64,000 bases of DNA from Vibrio metschnikovii CIP 69.14 (GCF_000176155.1 NZ_ACZO01000008.1:124001-188000); one strand, 5' to 3'. Shown: positions 10,274 through 20,615, numbered from the stretch's first letter. The notes: generated by a model from the letters alone, not told the origin. Program-made: numbers and translations.

Positions 10274-10948
10274 TCAAATCCATCCTCGTTCCGCAAAGGA
10301 AACCACCTCACCATCACCAATCACAAAGTGGTCAAGGACACGAATGTCGACTAACTGCAAAGCATCGACTAAACGCTGAGTAATTCGGCGATCAGCCTGA
10401 CTGGGTTCTGCAATGCCAGAAGGATGATTATGGGCCAAAATTAATGCCGCCGCATTGAGTTGTAACGCTCGCTTGACGACTTCCCGAGGATAGACACTGG
10501 CCGCATCGATCGTCCCTTCAAACAAGACTTCACCTTGAATAACACGATGTTGATTATCGAGAAAGAGAATATAAAAGGCTTCACGCTGGCGATCACGCAG
10601 CACACTGGTTAAATATAACTTGGTTTGTTGAGGGCTGGTTAACGCGTCACCACGCTTTAAAGTTTCAGCCAAGTAACGCTGAGTCATTTCTAATACGGCT
10701 TGTAATTGGACAAATTTAGCTTCGCCTAGCCCCTTATGCGTGCAAAATTGATCTTTACTGGCAGAGAACAAAGCACGTAATGAACCCGCTTGACGTAATA
10801 AACAATCCGCCAGTTCTAAAACATTCATGCCTGGTGTGCCGGTGCGTAAAAAAATCGCTAGCAGTTCAGCATCGGATAACGCTTGTGGCCCTCTGGCAAG
10901 TAGCTTTTCTCGTGGCATTGATTCTACAGGAAGATCTTTGAGACCCAT
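10274..10948 (-). CDS. radC: RadC-family JAB domain protein
   Basis: A 224-residue RadC homologue. An N-terminal helix-hairpin-helix-like region (about residues 1-75) precedes the JAB/MPN domain, whose metal-binding motif [14 protein letters not shown] is complete, with an upstream Glu in VLFEGTID. The family is conserved in bacteria; its once-proposed DNA repair role is not firmly supported and its biochemical activity is unsettled. The position between coaBC and rpmB is the usual one. It is the first gene of the minus-strand series leading to rpmBG, but the strong rpmB promoter lies between. Confidence 0.93.
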   Translation of the reverse strand: MGLKDLPVESMPREKLLARGPQALSDAELLAIFLRTGTPGMNVLELADCLLRQAGSLRALFSASKDQFCTHKGLGEAKFVQLQAVLEMTQRYLAETLKRGDALTSPQQTKLYLTSVLRDRQREAFYILFLDNQHRVIQGEVLFEGTIDAASVYPREVVKRALQLNAAALILAHNHPSGIAEPSQADRRITQRLVDALQLVDIRVLDHFVIGDGEVVSFAERGWI

Positions 10949-11070
10949 GACTATGCTCCAAGTCTACTAAATAGAGGATAACGACGCGGACCCCTTGCCA
11001 ACAAAGCAACCCGTTTTTTCAAACTGGGTTAATGTCAGCACACGGGGCTCTCTTTTATAAGCGAAGAATG

Positions 11071-11094
11071 ACTCAGGCCCAAATGGGCCTGAGT
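11071..11094. terminator. Perfect hairpin between the MCP gene and radC
   Basis: ACTCAGGCCC and GGGCCTGAGT form a perfect stem with a short loop, 45 bases past the MCP stop. The U-tract is poor on the minus strand (CATTCTTC), so termination is plausible but not proven. Confidence 0.45.
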
Positions 11095-11138
11095 GAAGAT
11101 GGGAATGAGATCAGTCTCACTTGTAACTCGCTTGTTGA

Positions 11139-12815
11139 TTAAAGCTTAAAGTGACTGACGAGATTCCCCATTTGTTGTCCAGAAGCCGCCAAGCGTGAGC
11201 TGATCGATTCTGAGTGCTGTAAATTATCACTCAACTGGTTAACGATGTGCTGAATCGCGACCAAGTTCTGATTGATATCTTCGGCTACCGCACTTTGCTG
11301 CTCTGCCGCCGATGCGGTTTGGATCCCCATATCTTGAATTAAACCGACAGCTTGTGAAATCCCAGCCAAACTTTGTTTGATATGCATCGATTCTTCAGCG
11401 GTTTTTTCGCCCCGCTTTTGGCTAGTATTCATGCTTTCAACCGCTTTGCTTACCCCTTGGTGAAGAGACTGAAGCATTTCACTGATCTCTTGCGTACTAT
11501 TTTGTGTCCGACTCGCCAAAGAACGGACTTCATCAGCGACAACCGCAAAACCTCGTCCTTGTTCGCCTGCTCGCGCCGCTTCGATGGCCGCATTCAACGC
11601 CAGTAGGTTTGTCTGCCCCGCGATTTCACCAATCACATTTAAAACTTGAGTAATTTTATCGGTACGCTGACTCAGATCTTGAATCGCGTCTGAGGTGAGG
11701 TTAACCTCACGCACCAATTCGCTGATCCCTTCAATTGCACTATTCACTTCATGCTGAGCATCTCGGATTTGACCATTAGCAGATTCAATCGCTTGCGAAG
11801 TCGCATTGGTATTATTCGCCACTTCTCGTGCTGTAGCGCTCATTTCGGTTACCGCGGTTACGACTTTATCCGTTTCAAGACAGTGGCTGTTCATTTTTTG
11901 ATTAGATTGCGTGGTTTGTATATCTAACTCTCCGGCAGCCAATTGCACTTGTTGCGCCGACTCTCGCAACTGTTTTATCATCGGATGAAGTTTATCCATA
12001 AAGGCATTAAACGCTTTGGCGACCTCACCAATTTCATCTTGGCTTTCTACCTTCAATCGAGCGGTTAAATCCCCTTCACCAGCCGCCACATCTTGCAGTG
12101 AAGCAACCACGTGCTGTAATGGCGCAACGCCCTTAGCCACCAACACGCTGACCACAATACTGGTGATCAATAGTCCAACCAACGATAAACCAATCGTTGA
12201 CCACATTTGCTCTTTCGCTTGATCTTGACGTAATACTTGAAATTGGGCGACTTGTGCATCGATATCATCAATATAAATCCCCGTACCCAGTACCCAATCC
12301 CATTTGGGTAAATATTCGGCATAACCCAATTTAGGTGCTTGCGCATTAATCGTCGGTTTATGCCAAGAAAAGTACAAAAAGCCATCACCGGATTTCGCCG
12401 CGCGGATAAGCCCTGCAATCACTGGCACGCCATTTTCATCTTGTAAGCCATAGAGATTCTTTCCTTCCAGAGAAGGATTGATGGCATGCAAGGTATTCAC
12501 ACCTTGTGAATCATAGGCAAAAAAGTAACCGTCACTTTCAAAACGCATCGCTTTGAGTAAGGTTTTGGCTGCGGCTTGATTCTCACCATTACGATCACTC
12601 TCATATAATGATTGAACCGCAGTCACGCCCATCATTAAATACGCTTGCAGCTCAGCTTTACGAGTCTCGACCAATTGCTCGCGATATTGGGTTAATTCTT
12701 GCTCAAGTGCACGCGCATTACTCCAATAATTCACCATGGTCATTAAGCCAGTGATCAGCACCAATGGAATCAGCGTCAGTAATAGCAATTTGGTTCTGCT
12801 CTTTAACGAGGTCAT
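11139..12815 (-). CDS. Methyl-accepting chemotaxis protein with sCache sensor
   Basis: A 558-residue chemoreceptor. TM1 spans about residues 10-30. A periplasmic single-Cache domain follows to about residue 190 ([25 protein letters not shown] is the recognisable sCache_2 stretch), then TM2 at about 200-222, a HAMP domain, and the cytoplasmic four-helix signalling domain. The hairpin tip [34 protein letters not shown] is nearly invariant in receptors that dock CheA and CheW. The ligand is unknown; related Cache domains bind small organic acids. It lies divergently from coaBC, as in V. cholerae as I recall. Confidence 0.93.
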   Translation of the reverse strand: MTSLKSRTKLLLLTLIPLVLITGLMTMVNYWSNARALEQELTQYREQLVETRKAELQAYLMMGVTAVQSLYESDRNGENQAAAKTLLKAMRFESDGYFFAYDSQGVNTLHAINPSLEGKNLYGLQDENGVPVIAGLIRAAKSGDGFLYFSWHKPTINAQAPKLGYAEYLPKWDWVLGTGIYIDDIDAQVAQFQVLRQDQAKEQMWSTIGLSLVGLLITSIVVSVLVAKGVAPLQHVVASLQDVAAGEGDLTARLKVESQDEIGEVAKAFNAFMDKLHPMIKQLRESAQQVQLAAGELDIQTTQSNQKMNSHCLETDKVVTAVTEMSATAREVANNTNATSQAIESANGQIRDAQHEVNSAIEGISELVREVNLTSDAIQDLSQRTDKITQVLNVIGEIAGQTNLLALNAAIEAARAGEQGRGFAVVADEVRSLASRTQNSTQEISEMLQSLHQGVSKAVESMNTSQKRGEKTAEESMHIKQSLAGISQAVGLIQDMGIQTASAAEQQSAVAEDINQNLVAIQHIVNQLSDNLQHSESISSRLAASGQQMGNLVSHFKL

Positions 12816-13059
12816 TCGGTTATCCTAATTGATTTGTTGTTGCTTTTATGATGCATAAAAAATCGTAATATATCTGTGAGTGTCCGTGAAATTTGACGAT
12901 ATTTAGGCCAACCAGTTGGTTTTTTGCTCTGCGTAAAGTGAGAAAATCCTCATAACTATTGATAAGCCATATAATGCAGAGAGAAAATGCAGCTAACACA
13001 GCAGCCACATATTTCGGGAGTTGTGCTAACATAACTCGCAGAATTTTCGAGGAATCCAG

Positions 13060-14259
13060 ATGCAAACATTAGCAGGAAAACATATTCTGCTTGGCATTAG
13101 TGGCGGCATTGCGGCCTATAAATGTGCAGAATTAACGCGCCGATTGCGTGAACGAGGCGCGGAAGTTCGCGTGGTGATGACCCATGCGGCAAAAGAATTT
13201 ATTACCCCTTTAACCATGCAAGCTGTCTCGGGGCATCCTGTTGCCGATAGCTTACTTGACCCTGCAGCCGAAGCCTCAATGGGGCATATCGAGTTAGCTA
13301 AATGGGCGGACTTGGTGTTGTTAGCACCGGCAACGGCGGATCTTATCGCTCGCTTAGCCGCCGGGATGGGCAATGATTTATTAACCACCGTCGTACTCGC
13401 AACGGATGCTCCCGTGGTGATCTCACCCGCCATGAACCAACAGATGTACCGTAACCAAGCAACGCAAGATAATATCGCGACCCTTGTGCGACGCGGCGTT
13501 TCGGTATGGGGGCCTGCCGCTGGAGAACAAGCCTGTGGCGATGTCGGGCCGGGACGCATGCTTGAGCCACTCGAATTGGTTGAGCGCTGCGACGCTTTTT
13601 TTGCGCCTAAACCTTTGCTTGGAAAGAAACTGTTGCTTACTGCAGGACCGACTCGCGAAGCATTAGATCCCGTTCGTTATATTACTAATCACAGTTCAGG
13701 CAAAATGGGCTTTGCCATTGCCGACGCTGCGGCTACTCTAGGCGCTGAAGTGACGTTAATCAGTGGGCCGGTCACCTTAACAACGCCCGCCAAAGTGAAG
13801 CGGATTAATGTTCAGAGTGCGCTAGAGATGCATGCAGCGGTGATGGATCATGCCCAACAACATGATATCTTTATTGGATGCGCTGCGGTCGCGGATTATC
13901 GACCTGATGTCGTCGCTGAACAAAAAATCAAAAAAACCGAACAGAGCGATACGTTGTGTATCACCATGGTCAAGAACCCGGATATCGTTGCTTCGGTAGC
14001 GGCATTAACCGAACGCCGTCCTTTCACGGTAGGATTTGCCGCAGAAACACAGGATGTGGAAAAATACGCCCTCGGAAAACTGACCAAGAAAAAGCTGGAT
14101 ATGATTTGCGCCAATGATGTTTCTATCTCTGGCCAAGGTTTTGATAGCAATGACAATGCACTCATGGTGTATTGGTCTAATGGTCAACACGCTTTGCCAC
14201 TGAGCAGCAAACGTGAGTTAGCCCAAGCGTTAATGTTGTTAATTCATCGCCATCTATAG
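13060..14259 (+). CDS. coaBC: Bifunctional CoaBC (phosphopantothenoylcysteine decarboxylase/synthetase)
   Basis: A 399-residue fusion of the usual length. The N-terminal CoaC flavoprotein domain (about 1-190) decarboxylates phosphopantothenoylcysteine: the catalytic His is in MGHIELA (His76), PAMNQQMY carries the substrate Asn, and the Cys of [13 protein letters not shown] closes the active site. The C-terminal CoaB domain (about 190-399) makes phosphopantothenoylcysteine using CTP, with [24 protein letters not shown] and the KIKK loop. With coaD, two CoA-pathway loci lie in this window. It is divergent from the MCP gene and upstream of slmA. Confidence 0.97.
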   Translation: MQTLAGKHILLGISGGIAAYKCAELTRRLRERGAEVRVVMTHAAKEFITPLTMQAVSGHPVADSLLDPAAEASMGHIELAKWADLVLLAPATADLIARLAAGMGNDLLTTVVLATDAPVVISPAMNQQMYRNQATQDNIATLVRRGVSVWGPAAGEQACGDVGPGRMLEPLELVERCDAFFAPKPLLGKKLLLTAGPTREALDPVRYITNHSSGKMGFAIADAAATLGAEVTLISGPVTLTTPAKVKRINVQSALEMHAAVMDHAQQHDIFIGCAAVADYRPDVVAEQKIKKTEQSDTLCITMVKNPDIVASVAALTERRPFTVGFAAETQDVEKYALGKLTKKKLDMICANDVSISGQGFDSNDNALMVYWSNGQHALPLSSKRELAQALMLLIHRHL

Positions 14260-14268
14260 TCGATACAC

Positions 14269-14280
14269 CTGAGTACTCGG
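14269..14280. promoter_or_regulatory. SlmA-binding-site-like palindrome upstream of slmA
   Basis: CTGAGTACTCGG matches 9 of 12 bases of the SlmA consensus GTGAGTACTCAC, including the whole TGAGTACTC core. It lies in the coaBC-slmA gap, 118 bases before the slmA start. It could be one of the many chromosomal sites used in nucleoid occlusion or an autoregulatory site; a chance match is possible. Confidence 0.4.
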
Positions 14281-14397
14281 TTTGCCAGCAAGTGCATCAT
14301 CGCATAGCCATTCGTTAGCGAGGAATCCACTCAGTGAACTCGGCAAATCTTGCTGCTTATTGCGTCGCTATCAATGGTCATCAAAGGAAGTCGGGTT

Positions 14398-14988
14398 ATG
14401 GCTGGTAACAAAAAAATCAATCGCCGTGAAGAAATACTCCAAGCACTGGCACAAATGCTGGAATCCCACGAAGGAGCATCTCGCATCACGACGGCTAAAC
14501 TCGCCAAACAAGTCGGTGTATCAGAAGCGGCTTTATATCGTCATTTTCCCAGTAAAGCGCGAATGTTTGAGGGCTTGATTGAATTTATTGAAGAATCACT
14601 CATGTCACGTATCAATCGTATTTTGGATGAAGAAAAAGATACGTTAAATCGCATTCGTCTCGTTGTGCAGCTGATTTTGGCTTTTTCTGAACGCAACCCC
14701 GGCCTGACGCGAATTTTATCGGGCCATGCGTTGATGTTTGAAAATGAACGGCTGCGGGAGCGAATTAATCAGTTGTATGAACGAATCGAAACGTCTTTGC
14801 GGCAGATTTTACGCGAGCGAAAACTGCGTGAAGGTAAATCGTTTCCGGTCGATGAGAGTATTTTAGCGGCGCAATTGCTCGGCCAAGTCGAAGGCAGTTT
14901 AAACCGTTTTGTTCGTTCTGATTTTAAATACCTGCCCACCGCTAATTTCGATGCGTACTGGGCATTACTGAGTGCACAGATTAAGTAG
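14398..14988 (+). CDS. slmA: Nucleoid occlusion factor SlmA (TetR family)
   Basis: Taking ATG at 14398 ([12 protein letters not shown]) gives 196 residues, the usual SlmA length; longer in-frame starts add a poorly conserved leader. The TetR helix-turn-helix is at about residues 28-50 ([24 protein letters not shown]). SlmA binds palindromic chromosomal sites and, when DNA-bound, blocks FtsZ ring formation over the nucleoid. The whole chain resembles the V. cholerae protein, including the C-terminus [13 protein letters not shown]. It sits between coaBC and lpxL; lpxL begins 8 bases past its stop. Confidence 0.96.
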   Translation: MAGNKKINRREEILQALAQMLESHEGASRITTAKLAKQVGVSEAALYRHFPSKARMFEGLIEFIEESLMSRINRILDEEKDTLNRIRLVVQLILAFSERNPGLTRILSGHALMFENERLRERINQLYERIETSLRQILRERKLREGKSFPVDESILAAQLLGQVEGSLNRFVRSDFKYLPTANFDAYWALLSAQIK

Positions 14989-14996
14989 TAATCACC

Positions 14997-15947
14997 ATGA
15001 CAAATCCCAAAAAATACGGCAAACCAGAATTTTCAGTGGCATTACTGCACCCTAAATATTGGGGTGTATGGCTGGGCTTTGGTTTTCTCGCACTAATGGT
15101 TAATCTCCTTCCTTATTCATGGCTATTAAATATTGGCCGTGGCCTAGGTCGTTTTGCTATGCGCTTTGGAAAAAAACGGGTAAAGATTGCCGAGCGTAAT
15201 TTTGAGCTGGCTTTTCCAGAGATGACCGCCACTGAGCGCCAGCAGTTTGTCGTTGAGAACTTTAAAAATACCGGCGCAGCACTGATTGAAACGGGTATCA
15301 CTTGGTTTTGGCCAACGTGGCGTTTTAAAACCTTATTGGTCGAGAAAGATCTCTCCGCGCTGCGGACACATGACCAAAACAGCCACGGCGTATTATTATG
15401 CTGCGTGCATGCGTTGAATTTAGAAATAACCGCACGAGGCTTCGCGGTATTAGGTTTACCCGGTTATGGCGCATATCGACCACATAACAATCCAGCCTAT
15501 GATTTTATTCAATACCGAGGTAGAACACGTAATGGCAACCAGTTAATCGATCGTAAAGATCTTAAAGCCATGATCCGTGTTTTACGTCAAGGTGGTCGTC
15601 TCTTCTATCTACCCGATCATGATTATGGTCGTAAAAAGTCGGTATTTGTGCCGTTCTTTGCGGTGCAAGATGCCTGCACTACGACAGGTACCAGCATTTT
15701 GGCTTACACCAGTCATTGTGCGATTGTCATGGGTTCTGGTTTTCGCAATGCACAAGGTCGCTATGAACTGATGGCCGATCTGTCTGTTGAGACCGACTAT
15801 CCACAAAAGGATGAAACGACGGCGGCGGCTTATATGAATAAGTACGTTGAACAGGTTATCTTACGTGCTCCAGAACAATGGATGTGGCTGCATAAACGAT
15901 TTAAAACCTTACCAGATCCTGAATTAAGAGATAGTCGCTACGCCTAA
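14997..15947 (+). CDS. lpxL: Lipid A acyltransferase, LpxL/LpxM family
   Basis: A 316-residue inner-membrane acyltransferase. One hydrophobic segment (about residues 22-42) anchors it, and the catalytic HX4E motif is His138-A-L-N-L-Glu143, followed by PDHDYG later in the chain, as in Kdo2-lipid A late acyltransferases. It transfers a secondary acyl chain from acyl-ACP to Kdo2-lipid IVA. The place directly after slmA is that of LpxL in V. cholerae, but chain-length specificity cannot be read from the sequence, so LpxM- or LpxN-like activity stays possible. A terminator follows about 80 bases later. Confidence 0.88.
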   Translation: MTNPKKYGKPEFSVALLHPKYWGVWLGFGFLALMVNLLPYSWLLNIGRGLGRFAMRFGKKRVKIAERNFELAFPEMTATERQQFVVENFKNTGAALIETGITWFWPTWRFKTLLVEKDLSALRTHDQNSHGVLLCCVHALNLEITARGFAVLGLPGYGAYRPHNNPAYDFIQYRGRTRNGNQLIDRKDLKAMIRVLRQGGRLFYLPDHDYGRKKSVFVPFFAVQDACTTTGTSILAYTSHCAIVMGSGFRNAQGRYELMADLSVETDYPQKDETTAAAYMNKYVEQVILRAPEQWMWLHKRFKTLPDPELRDSRYA

Positions 15948-16029
15948 ATGATTTGCCGGCACTATTCATTTTCCGACACGACTTTGATGAAATGAGCTTT
16001 ATCAGCGCATGATCTGAATCATAGGTATG

Positions 16030-16067
16030 AAAAAGGGAAGTCCGTTACACTGACTTCCCTTTTTTCA
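16030..16067 (+). terminator. Rho-independent terminator after lpxL
   Basis: AAAAAGGGAAGTC pairs with GACTTCCCTTTTT across an 8-base loop and ends in a T-run. It closes the slmA-lpxL transcript just before ypdA. Confidence 0.9.
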
Positions 16068-16082
16068 TTTCTCGCTCTTACC

Positions 16083-17756
16083 ATGATGTATAACGACCAA
16101 TTTGTGATGTTACTGGCGGTGTTTGAACGCGCGGCCCTACTGCTGATGGTGCTGTTTTGGTTAACACGCTTGCACCTGATTCAAACCATAGTACAAAAGA
16201 CCGATCGCCGGCCCGCGGAAACCACCTTGCTGGCGGCGCTGTTTATCGGTTTTGCCTTGTTTAGCACTTATACTGGAGTCAATGTGGATGGCTCTTTGGT
16301 CAACGTACGGATTATTGCCATTGTCGCGGGCGGTATTTTGTTTGGCCCTTGGGTTGGAGTAAGTGCTGGAGTCGTTTCTGGGCTACATCGCTACTTAATT
16401 GATATTGATGGCCCCACTTCACAAGCCTGCTTGATTGCTAGCATAGTGGCGGGATTATTATCGGCGTTGATCCATTATCGAGCTGACAAAGCTCACTATG
16501 CTCGCTACGGTATTTTGGTCGGCATGGCGTGTGAAGCGCTAACCATGGGACTCATTTTACTGCTTGCCGAAGATAATCAGTTGGCTTATAGCATTGTCAG
16601 CCACATCAGTTTTCCGATGATTACCGGCACCCTATGCATCGGCTTAATTATTCAGTTGGTACAACACCTTGATGATGAAAAAGAGCGCCTAGCTGCCCAG
16701 CAAGCCAAACAAGCGTTACATATTGCCACGCAAACTTTGCCTTATTTTCGCCAAGGTGGCCGAGCGGCTTTAACGAAAGGCTGCCAAGTGATTTTGCAAA
16801 ACACACAAGCCGATGCGGTAGCGATCACCGATACGCAAGATGTGCTGGCTTGTGTGGGGATAGGTGAAGAAGAATACTTTGATGCTCATCATCAAATCAG
16901 TGAACTGACCCAACAAGCGGTCAAACTCGGCCAACAAATCATTAGTAATAACTTAAATCTACATAACTTTCGCTCCTTGTTGATCATCCCTTTGTGGGAG
17001 AATCAACAAGTCACTGGTACCTTAAAGATTTTTTATCGCCAACCGAACCGTATTCGTCGTCCACTCAAAGAGATGGCGATTGGTTTATCACAGTTGATCT
17101 CCACGCAATTAGAAGTCTCGCGGGTGGAACAATTGAAAGAAATGGCCAGCCAAGCCGAGTTTTCTGCCCTGCAAAGCCGGATTAATCCCCATTTTCTGTT
17201 TAATGCGTTAAATGCGATATCCAGCTTGATTCGTCTGCGCCCCGATGAGGCGCGCAGCTTAATTGGTAATTTGGCCGACTTCTTACGCTATAATCTCCAG
17301 CGCACACAAATTCTTATCCCGCTGGATGATGCGTTAAAACAAGTGCGCGACTATGTGGCGATTGAACAAGCTCGCTTTGGGCGTAAGCTGCAGGTGCATT
17401 TTGATGTTGAGCCGGTGGCGATTTCGATTGCACCACTCCTTATCCAACCTTTGGTGGAAAACGCGATCCAACATGGCTTTCAGCCCTCTGCTCATACTTG
17501 TCAAGTCACGATCAAAGTACGCAAAACCGCGCAAGGTGCGCAAATTACTATCACAGATACAGGGGTTGGCATTGCCCCAGAGTTGATTGATAAGCTCTAT
17601 CAAGGTGACATAGACAGTCAGCACATTGGCTTGATGAACGTTCATCAGCGATTGCATTTATTGTACGGTCAAGGTCTGCACATTGAACGGTTAAACCCTG
17701 GAACACAAATTCGCTTTGATATTCTCACTAAGGGGAAAGCATGTTACGCGCAATAG
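16083..17756 (+). CDS. ypdA: YpdA/PyrS-type sensor histidine kinase (LytS family)
   Basis: A 557-residue LytS-family kinase. The N-terminal 5TMR-LYT membrane sensor covers about residues 1-195 (VRIIAIVAGGILFGPWVG and GLHRYLID are typical), a GAF domain about 225-340, and the kinase core has the phospho-acceptor His370 in RINPHFLFNALNAIS and the ATP-binding PLVENAIQHG. It resembles E. coli YpdA (PyrS) more than BtsS, notably in the LLAVFERAALLLMVLFWL start. YpdA senses external pyruvate and signals to YpdB. It overlaps ypdB by 16 bases, and the likely target transporter lies next in line. Confidence 0.9.
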   Translation: MMYNDQFVMLLAVFERAALLLMVLFWLTRLHLIQTIVQKTDRRPAETTLLAALFIGFALFSTYTGVNVDGSLVNVRIIAIVAGGILFGPWVGVSAGVVSGLHRYLIDIDGPTSQACLIASIVAGLLSALIHYRADKAHYARYGILVGMACEALTMGLILLLAEDNQLAYSIVSHISFPMITGTLCIGLIIQLVQHLDDEKERLAAQQAKQALHIATQTLPYFRQGGRAALTKGCQVILQNTQADAVAITDTQDVLACVGIGEEEYFDAHHQISELTQQAVKLGQQIISNNLNLHNFRSLLIIPLWENQQVTGTLKIFYRQPNRIRRPLKEMAIGLSQLISTQLEVSRVEQLKEMASQAEFSALQSRINPHFLFNALNAISSLIRLRPDEARSLIGNLADFLRYNLQRTQILIPLDDALKQVRDYVAIEQARFGRKLQVHFDVEPVAISIAPLLIQPLVENAIQHGFQPSAHTCQVTIKVRKTAQGAQITITDTGVGIAPELIDKLYQGDIDSQHIGLMNVHQRLHLLYGQGLHIERLNPGTQIRFDILTKGKACYAQ

Positions 17757-18454
17757 TGGTTGAGGATGAATATTTGGCTCAAGAGGAGCTACGTTATTTA
17801 ATTGAAAAACATAGTGATATCGAGATTATCGCCAGTTTTGACGATGGTTTATCAGCCCTGAAATATTTACAAAACCATCCTGTAGAGGTGCTGTTTTTAG
17901 ATATTAATATGCCCGCGATGGATGGCATGTTATTAGCTCGTAGTCTGCCAGCGGCCATTCGACCTCCTTATATTATTTTCACCACCGCTTACAAAGAGCA
18001 CGCGGCGGAAGCCTTTGAGCTCGAAGCGTTTGATTATTTGTTAAAGCCACTCAATGAACAGCGAGTGAAAAACGTACTTGATAAGTTACAGCAGGCGCAA
18101 CCCATCAATCAGCCAAAGCCGAACTGTTCGCCGCTGCATCTTATGCGTGAAAATCGGATTCGGATCACCGAGCCTGAGCAGGTCATTTACGCCATGGCGA
18201 AAGAGAAAATTACTCTGGTGTACTGTGAAGATGGCGAGTTTTATGTGCCGTATCCGATCAGTGAGCTTTACGAGCAACTGCCGGCGCAGCACTTTTTCCG
18301 CTGTCATCGCTCTTATTGTGTCAATCTCACTCGCGTGCAGGAGATCATCCCTTGGGTAAACAGTACTTACCTCCTGCACTTACAAGGTACGCAAAGCGAA
18401 ATCCCGGTCAGCCGGAGTAACTTAAAAACATTCCGCGAGCGAATGCAATTGTAA
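17741..18454 (+). CDS. ypdB: YpdB/PyrR-type LytTR response regulator
   Basis: A 237-residue regulator. The receiver domain (about 1-115) has the acidic pair Glu8/Asp9 and the phospho-acceptor Asp54 in LFLDINMPAMDG; the C-terminal LytTR domain (about 130-237) has FFRCHRSYCVNLTRV, its typical signature. LytTR proteins bind pairs of short direct repeats. The ATG lies inside the end of the kinase gene, so the two are translationally coupled. A candidate direct-repeat operator starts 16 bases past the stop and precedes the transporter gene that YpdB is expected to activate. Confidence 0.92.
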   Translation: MLRAIVVEDEYLAQEELRYLIEKHSDIEIIASFDDGLSALKYLQNHPVEVLFLDINMPAMDGMLLARSLPAAIRPPYIIFTTAYKEHAAEAFELEAFDYLLKPLNEQRVKNVLDKLQQAQPINQPKPNCSPLHLMRENRIRITEPEQVIYAMAKEKITLVYCEDGEFYVPYPISELYEQLPAQHFFRCHRSYCVNLTRVQEIIPWVNSTYLLHLQGTQSEIPVSRSNLKTFRERMQL

Positions 18455-18469
18455 TTCATGCCAAATAAT

Positions 18470-18499
18470 TGCATTTAATGCGCGAGTAATGCAGCTCAT
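18470..18499 (+). promoter_or_regulatory. Candidate YpdB (LytTR) direct-repeat operator
   Basis: TGCATTTAAT (18470-18479) and TGCAGCTCAT (18490-18499) are direct repeats 20 bases apart. They match the E. coli YpdB half-site GGCATTTCAT at 8 and 7 of 10 positions; the E. coli spacing is 21. They lie 90-120 bases before the YhjX-like start, where an activator site is expected. The -35/-10 elements that follow are not clear. Confidence 0.4.
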
Positions 18500-18588
18500 T
18501 TTATCTTGCTTTAACCCTATTGAAGTTAGGGGATTTAGGCTCGTATCTTAACGGTAGTTCCTACCCATTTTGTTATGGAGTACCGTTT

Positions 18589-19812
18589 ATGTTAGGCATG
18601 ATATCCCCACGATTACGGACCTTAATTGGTACCATTATTGCGCAATTTGCCCTTGGCTCTGTGTATACCTGGAGCTTATTTAATGCCCCGCTGGCGGAAA
18701 AATTATCCGCTCCCGTCAACCAGATTGCCTTCTCTTTTGGGCTATTAACCTTGGCGCTTGCCTTGGCCTCTTCCGTGTCCGGATTACTGCAAAAGCGTTT
18801 TGGCGTACGCCGGGTGACGATGGCAGCAGGCTTATTATTAAGCCTAGGTTTACTTTGGGCTGGACAAGTGACCCAAGTGTGGTTGCTGTATATCAGTGCG
18901 GGGTTAATCCTTGGTTTTGCCGACGGCACTGGCTACCTAATGACGTTATCCAACTGCGTGCGGTTTTTCCCTGAGCGTAAAGGCCTAGCTTCAGCTTGTG
19001 CTATCGGCGCTTATGGCCTCGGCAGCTTAGGGTTTAAGTATATTAATTTATACTTTCTTGAACACAGCAGTGTGAGTATGACCTTTACCATGTGGGCTCT
19101 GATTGCCGGCAGTTTGGTGGTATTGGGTGGATTATTGATGCATGACGCGCCGGTACAAGCGCCAAGCTCGTCGAGCAGCACAAGTAGCCAAGATTACTCA
19201 CTACAGCAAAGTACCAAAACGCCTCAGTTTTGGTTATTGGCAACGGTGTTTTTTACCATTTGTATGAGCGGATTATACGTGATTGGCGTCGCGAAAGATG
19301 TTGGCGAGCTGCAAGTGCATCTCTCCACCGCGGCGGCCGCTTCTTCAGTGGCGATCCTCGCGATGGCGAACCTTGCCGGACGGTTAGTATTAGGTATTTT
19401 GTCCGATAAAATGGAGCGCCGCAAAGTGGTCGGGATGGCGCTGCTGATTTGCACGATAGGCATTAGCACCTTATTGTTTGTTCCTCTCAATGAAATGCGC
19501 TTTTTCATGGCAATTTCTTGTGTTGCCTTTAGCTTTGGTGGCGCGATTACGGTATTTCCAACCTTGGTCAGCGATTATTTTGGGCTAAATTCTCTGACTC
19601 AAAACTATGGGGTGATTTACTTAGGCTTTGGTTTGGGTAGCTTCTTTGGCTCTATCGTAGCGTCATTATTCGGCGGCTTCCAAGCGGCGTTCAGTGTCAT
19701 GCTCATACTGCTTGGCGTATCATTGTGTATCGCCCTTTGGCTACGTGCGCCAAAAGAGAAAGCATCCGCCGCGCTGACTTGGCAGCCATCGCTTCATTCA
19801 AGCAGTCGTTAA
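18589..19812 (+). CDS. yhjX: YhjX-like MFS transporter (OFA family)
   Basis: A 407-residue, 12-span major facilitator of the oxalate/formate antiporter group. LIGTIIAQFALGSVYTWSLFN in TM1, FADGTGYLMTLSNCVRFFPERKGLASA and ITVFPTLVSDYFGLNSLTQNYGVIYLGFG match E. coli YhjX very closely. YhjX is the single well-known target of YpdAB and is thought to move pyruvate. I choose ATG at 18589 because GGAG lies 8 bases upstream; a longer frame from 18520 adds a non-hydrophobic, unconserved leader. Being next to ypdAB, unlike in E. coli, supports regulation by that pair. Confidence 0.85.
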   Translation: MLGMISPRLRTLIGTIIAQFALGSVYTWSLFNAPLAEKLSAPVNQIAFSFGLLTLALALASSVSGLLQKRFGVRRVTMAAGLLLSLGLLWAGQVTQVWLLYISAGLILGFADGTGYLMTLSNCVRFFPERKGLASACAIGAYGLGSLGFKYINLYFLEHSSVSMTFTMWALIAGSLVVLGGLLMHDAPVQAPSSSSSTSSQDYSLQQSTKTPQFWLLATVFFTICMSGLYVIGVAKDVGELQVHLSTAAAASSVAILAMANLAGRLVLGILSDKMERRKVVGMALLICTIGISTLLFVPLNEMRFFMAISCVAFSFGGAITVFPTLVSDYFGLNSLTQNYGVIYLGFGLGSFFGSIVASLFGGFQAAFSVMLILLGVSLCIALWLRAPKEKASAALTWQPSLHSSSR

Positions 19813-19887
19813 TCACGCCGCACTTAGGCTACTTAGCGTTGCCGCCAACACCACGGTATCTTTAAATAAGCAAGGATCAACAGCAAT

Positions 19888-19924
19888 AAGCAACGGCTCG
19901 GTTATCGACACTGAGCCTTTGCTT
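19888..19924. terminator. Bidirectional terminator between the transporter gene and pyrE
   Basis: AAGCAACGGCTC pairs with GAGCCTTTGCTT (one mismatch, 13-base loop), with TTCT after it on the plus strand and TTATT on the minus strand. It lies between two convergent genes. Confidence 0.7.
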
Positions 19925-19967
19925 TCTCTAACGGGCTTTATCTAACAGACTTCCTGTTACGGAGTCG

Positions 19968-20615
19968 TTAAGCGACAACACCATATTGAGCTCGGTAAGC
20001 CTCTACTGCGGCTAACTGCACCGGATCGCCCCCTTGCTCTTTTAGATAAGTCACCAGATCGCCCAAGCTAACGATAGAAATAATCTGGCAATCAAAATCG
20101 CGCTCAACTTCTTGAATCGCGGATAATTCGCCTTGGCCTTTTTCTTGACGGTCAATCGCCACCAAGACACCGGCCAGCTGTGCGCCATTGGCTTGAATGA
20201 TTTCCATCGACTCGCGAATGGCGGTGCCCGCGGTGATCACATCATCCACCAACATGATCCGCCCTGCTAATTGTGAGCCAACCAGGTTACCGCCTTCACC
20301 ATGATCTTTGGCTTCTTTGCGGTTAAAGCAGTAAGGGGTATCGATTTCATGGTGATCGGCTAGAGCCACCGCGGTGGTGGTCGCAATGGGAATGCCTTTG
20401 TAGGCCGGTCCAAAGAGCACATCAAATTTAATCCCCGCATCCACCAAGGCGGCGGCATAAAAACGGCCTAAACGGGCCAGATCTCGACCAGTATTAAACA
20501 GGCCAGCATTAAAGAAGTAAGGGCTTTTACGACCAGACTTCAAAGTAAACTCACCAAATTTCAATACTTCCTTTTCTAAGGCAAACTCAATAAATTCACG
20601 CTGGTAGGCTTTCAT
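19968..20615 (-). CDS. pyrE: Orotate phosphoribosyltransferase
   Basis: A 215-residue enzyme that joins orotate and PRPP to give OMP in pyrimidine synthesis. The PRPP-binding loop [16 protein letters not shown] (about residues 120-135) and the N-terminal [16 protein letters not shown] are intact. It follows rph on the same strand but is separated by about 200 bases that contain a strong terminator and an ERIC-like repeat. In enterobacteria, pyrE expression is controlled by attenuation after rph; the terminator seen at 20778-20805 could play that part here. Confidence 0.97.
   Translation of the reverse strand: MKAYQREFIEFALEKEVLKFGEFTLKSGRKSPYFFNAGLFNTGRDLARLGRFYAAALVDAGIKFDVLFGPAYKGIPIATTTAVALADHHEIDTPYCFNRKEAKDHGEGGNLVGSQLAGRIMLVDDVITAGTAIRESMEIIQANGAQLAGVLVAIDRQEKGQGELSAIQEVERDFDCQIISIVSLGDLVTYLKEQGGDPVQLAAVEAYRAQYGVVA

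Noticed and set aside
12820..13065. 81-codon minus-strand ORF before coaBC
   Set aside because: No ribosome-binding site, low-complexity composition, and it overlaps the likely coaBC promoter and start. It reads as a chance frame.
16083..17756. BtsS (YehU) as the identity of the LytS-type kinase
   Set aside because: The N-terminal membrane region and the phospho-acceptor surroundings resemble YpdA far more, and a YhjX-like transporter follows.
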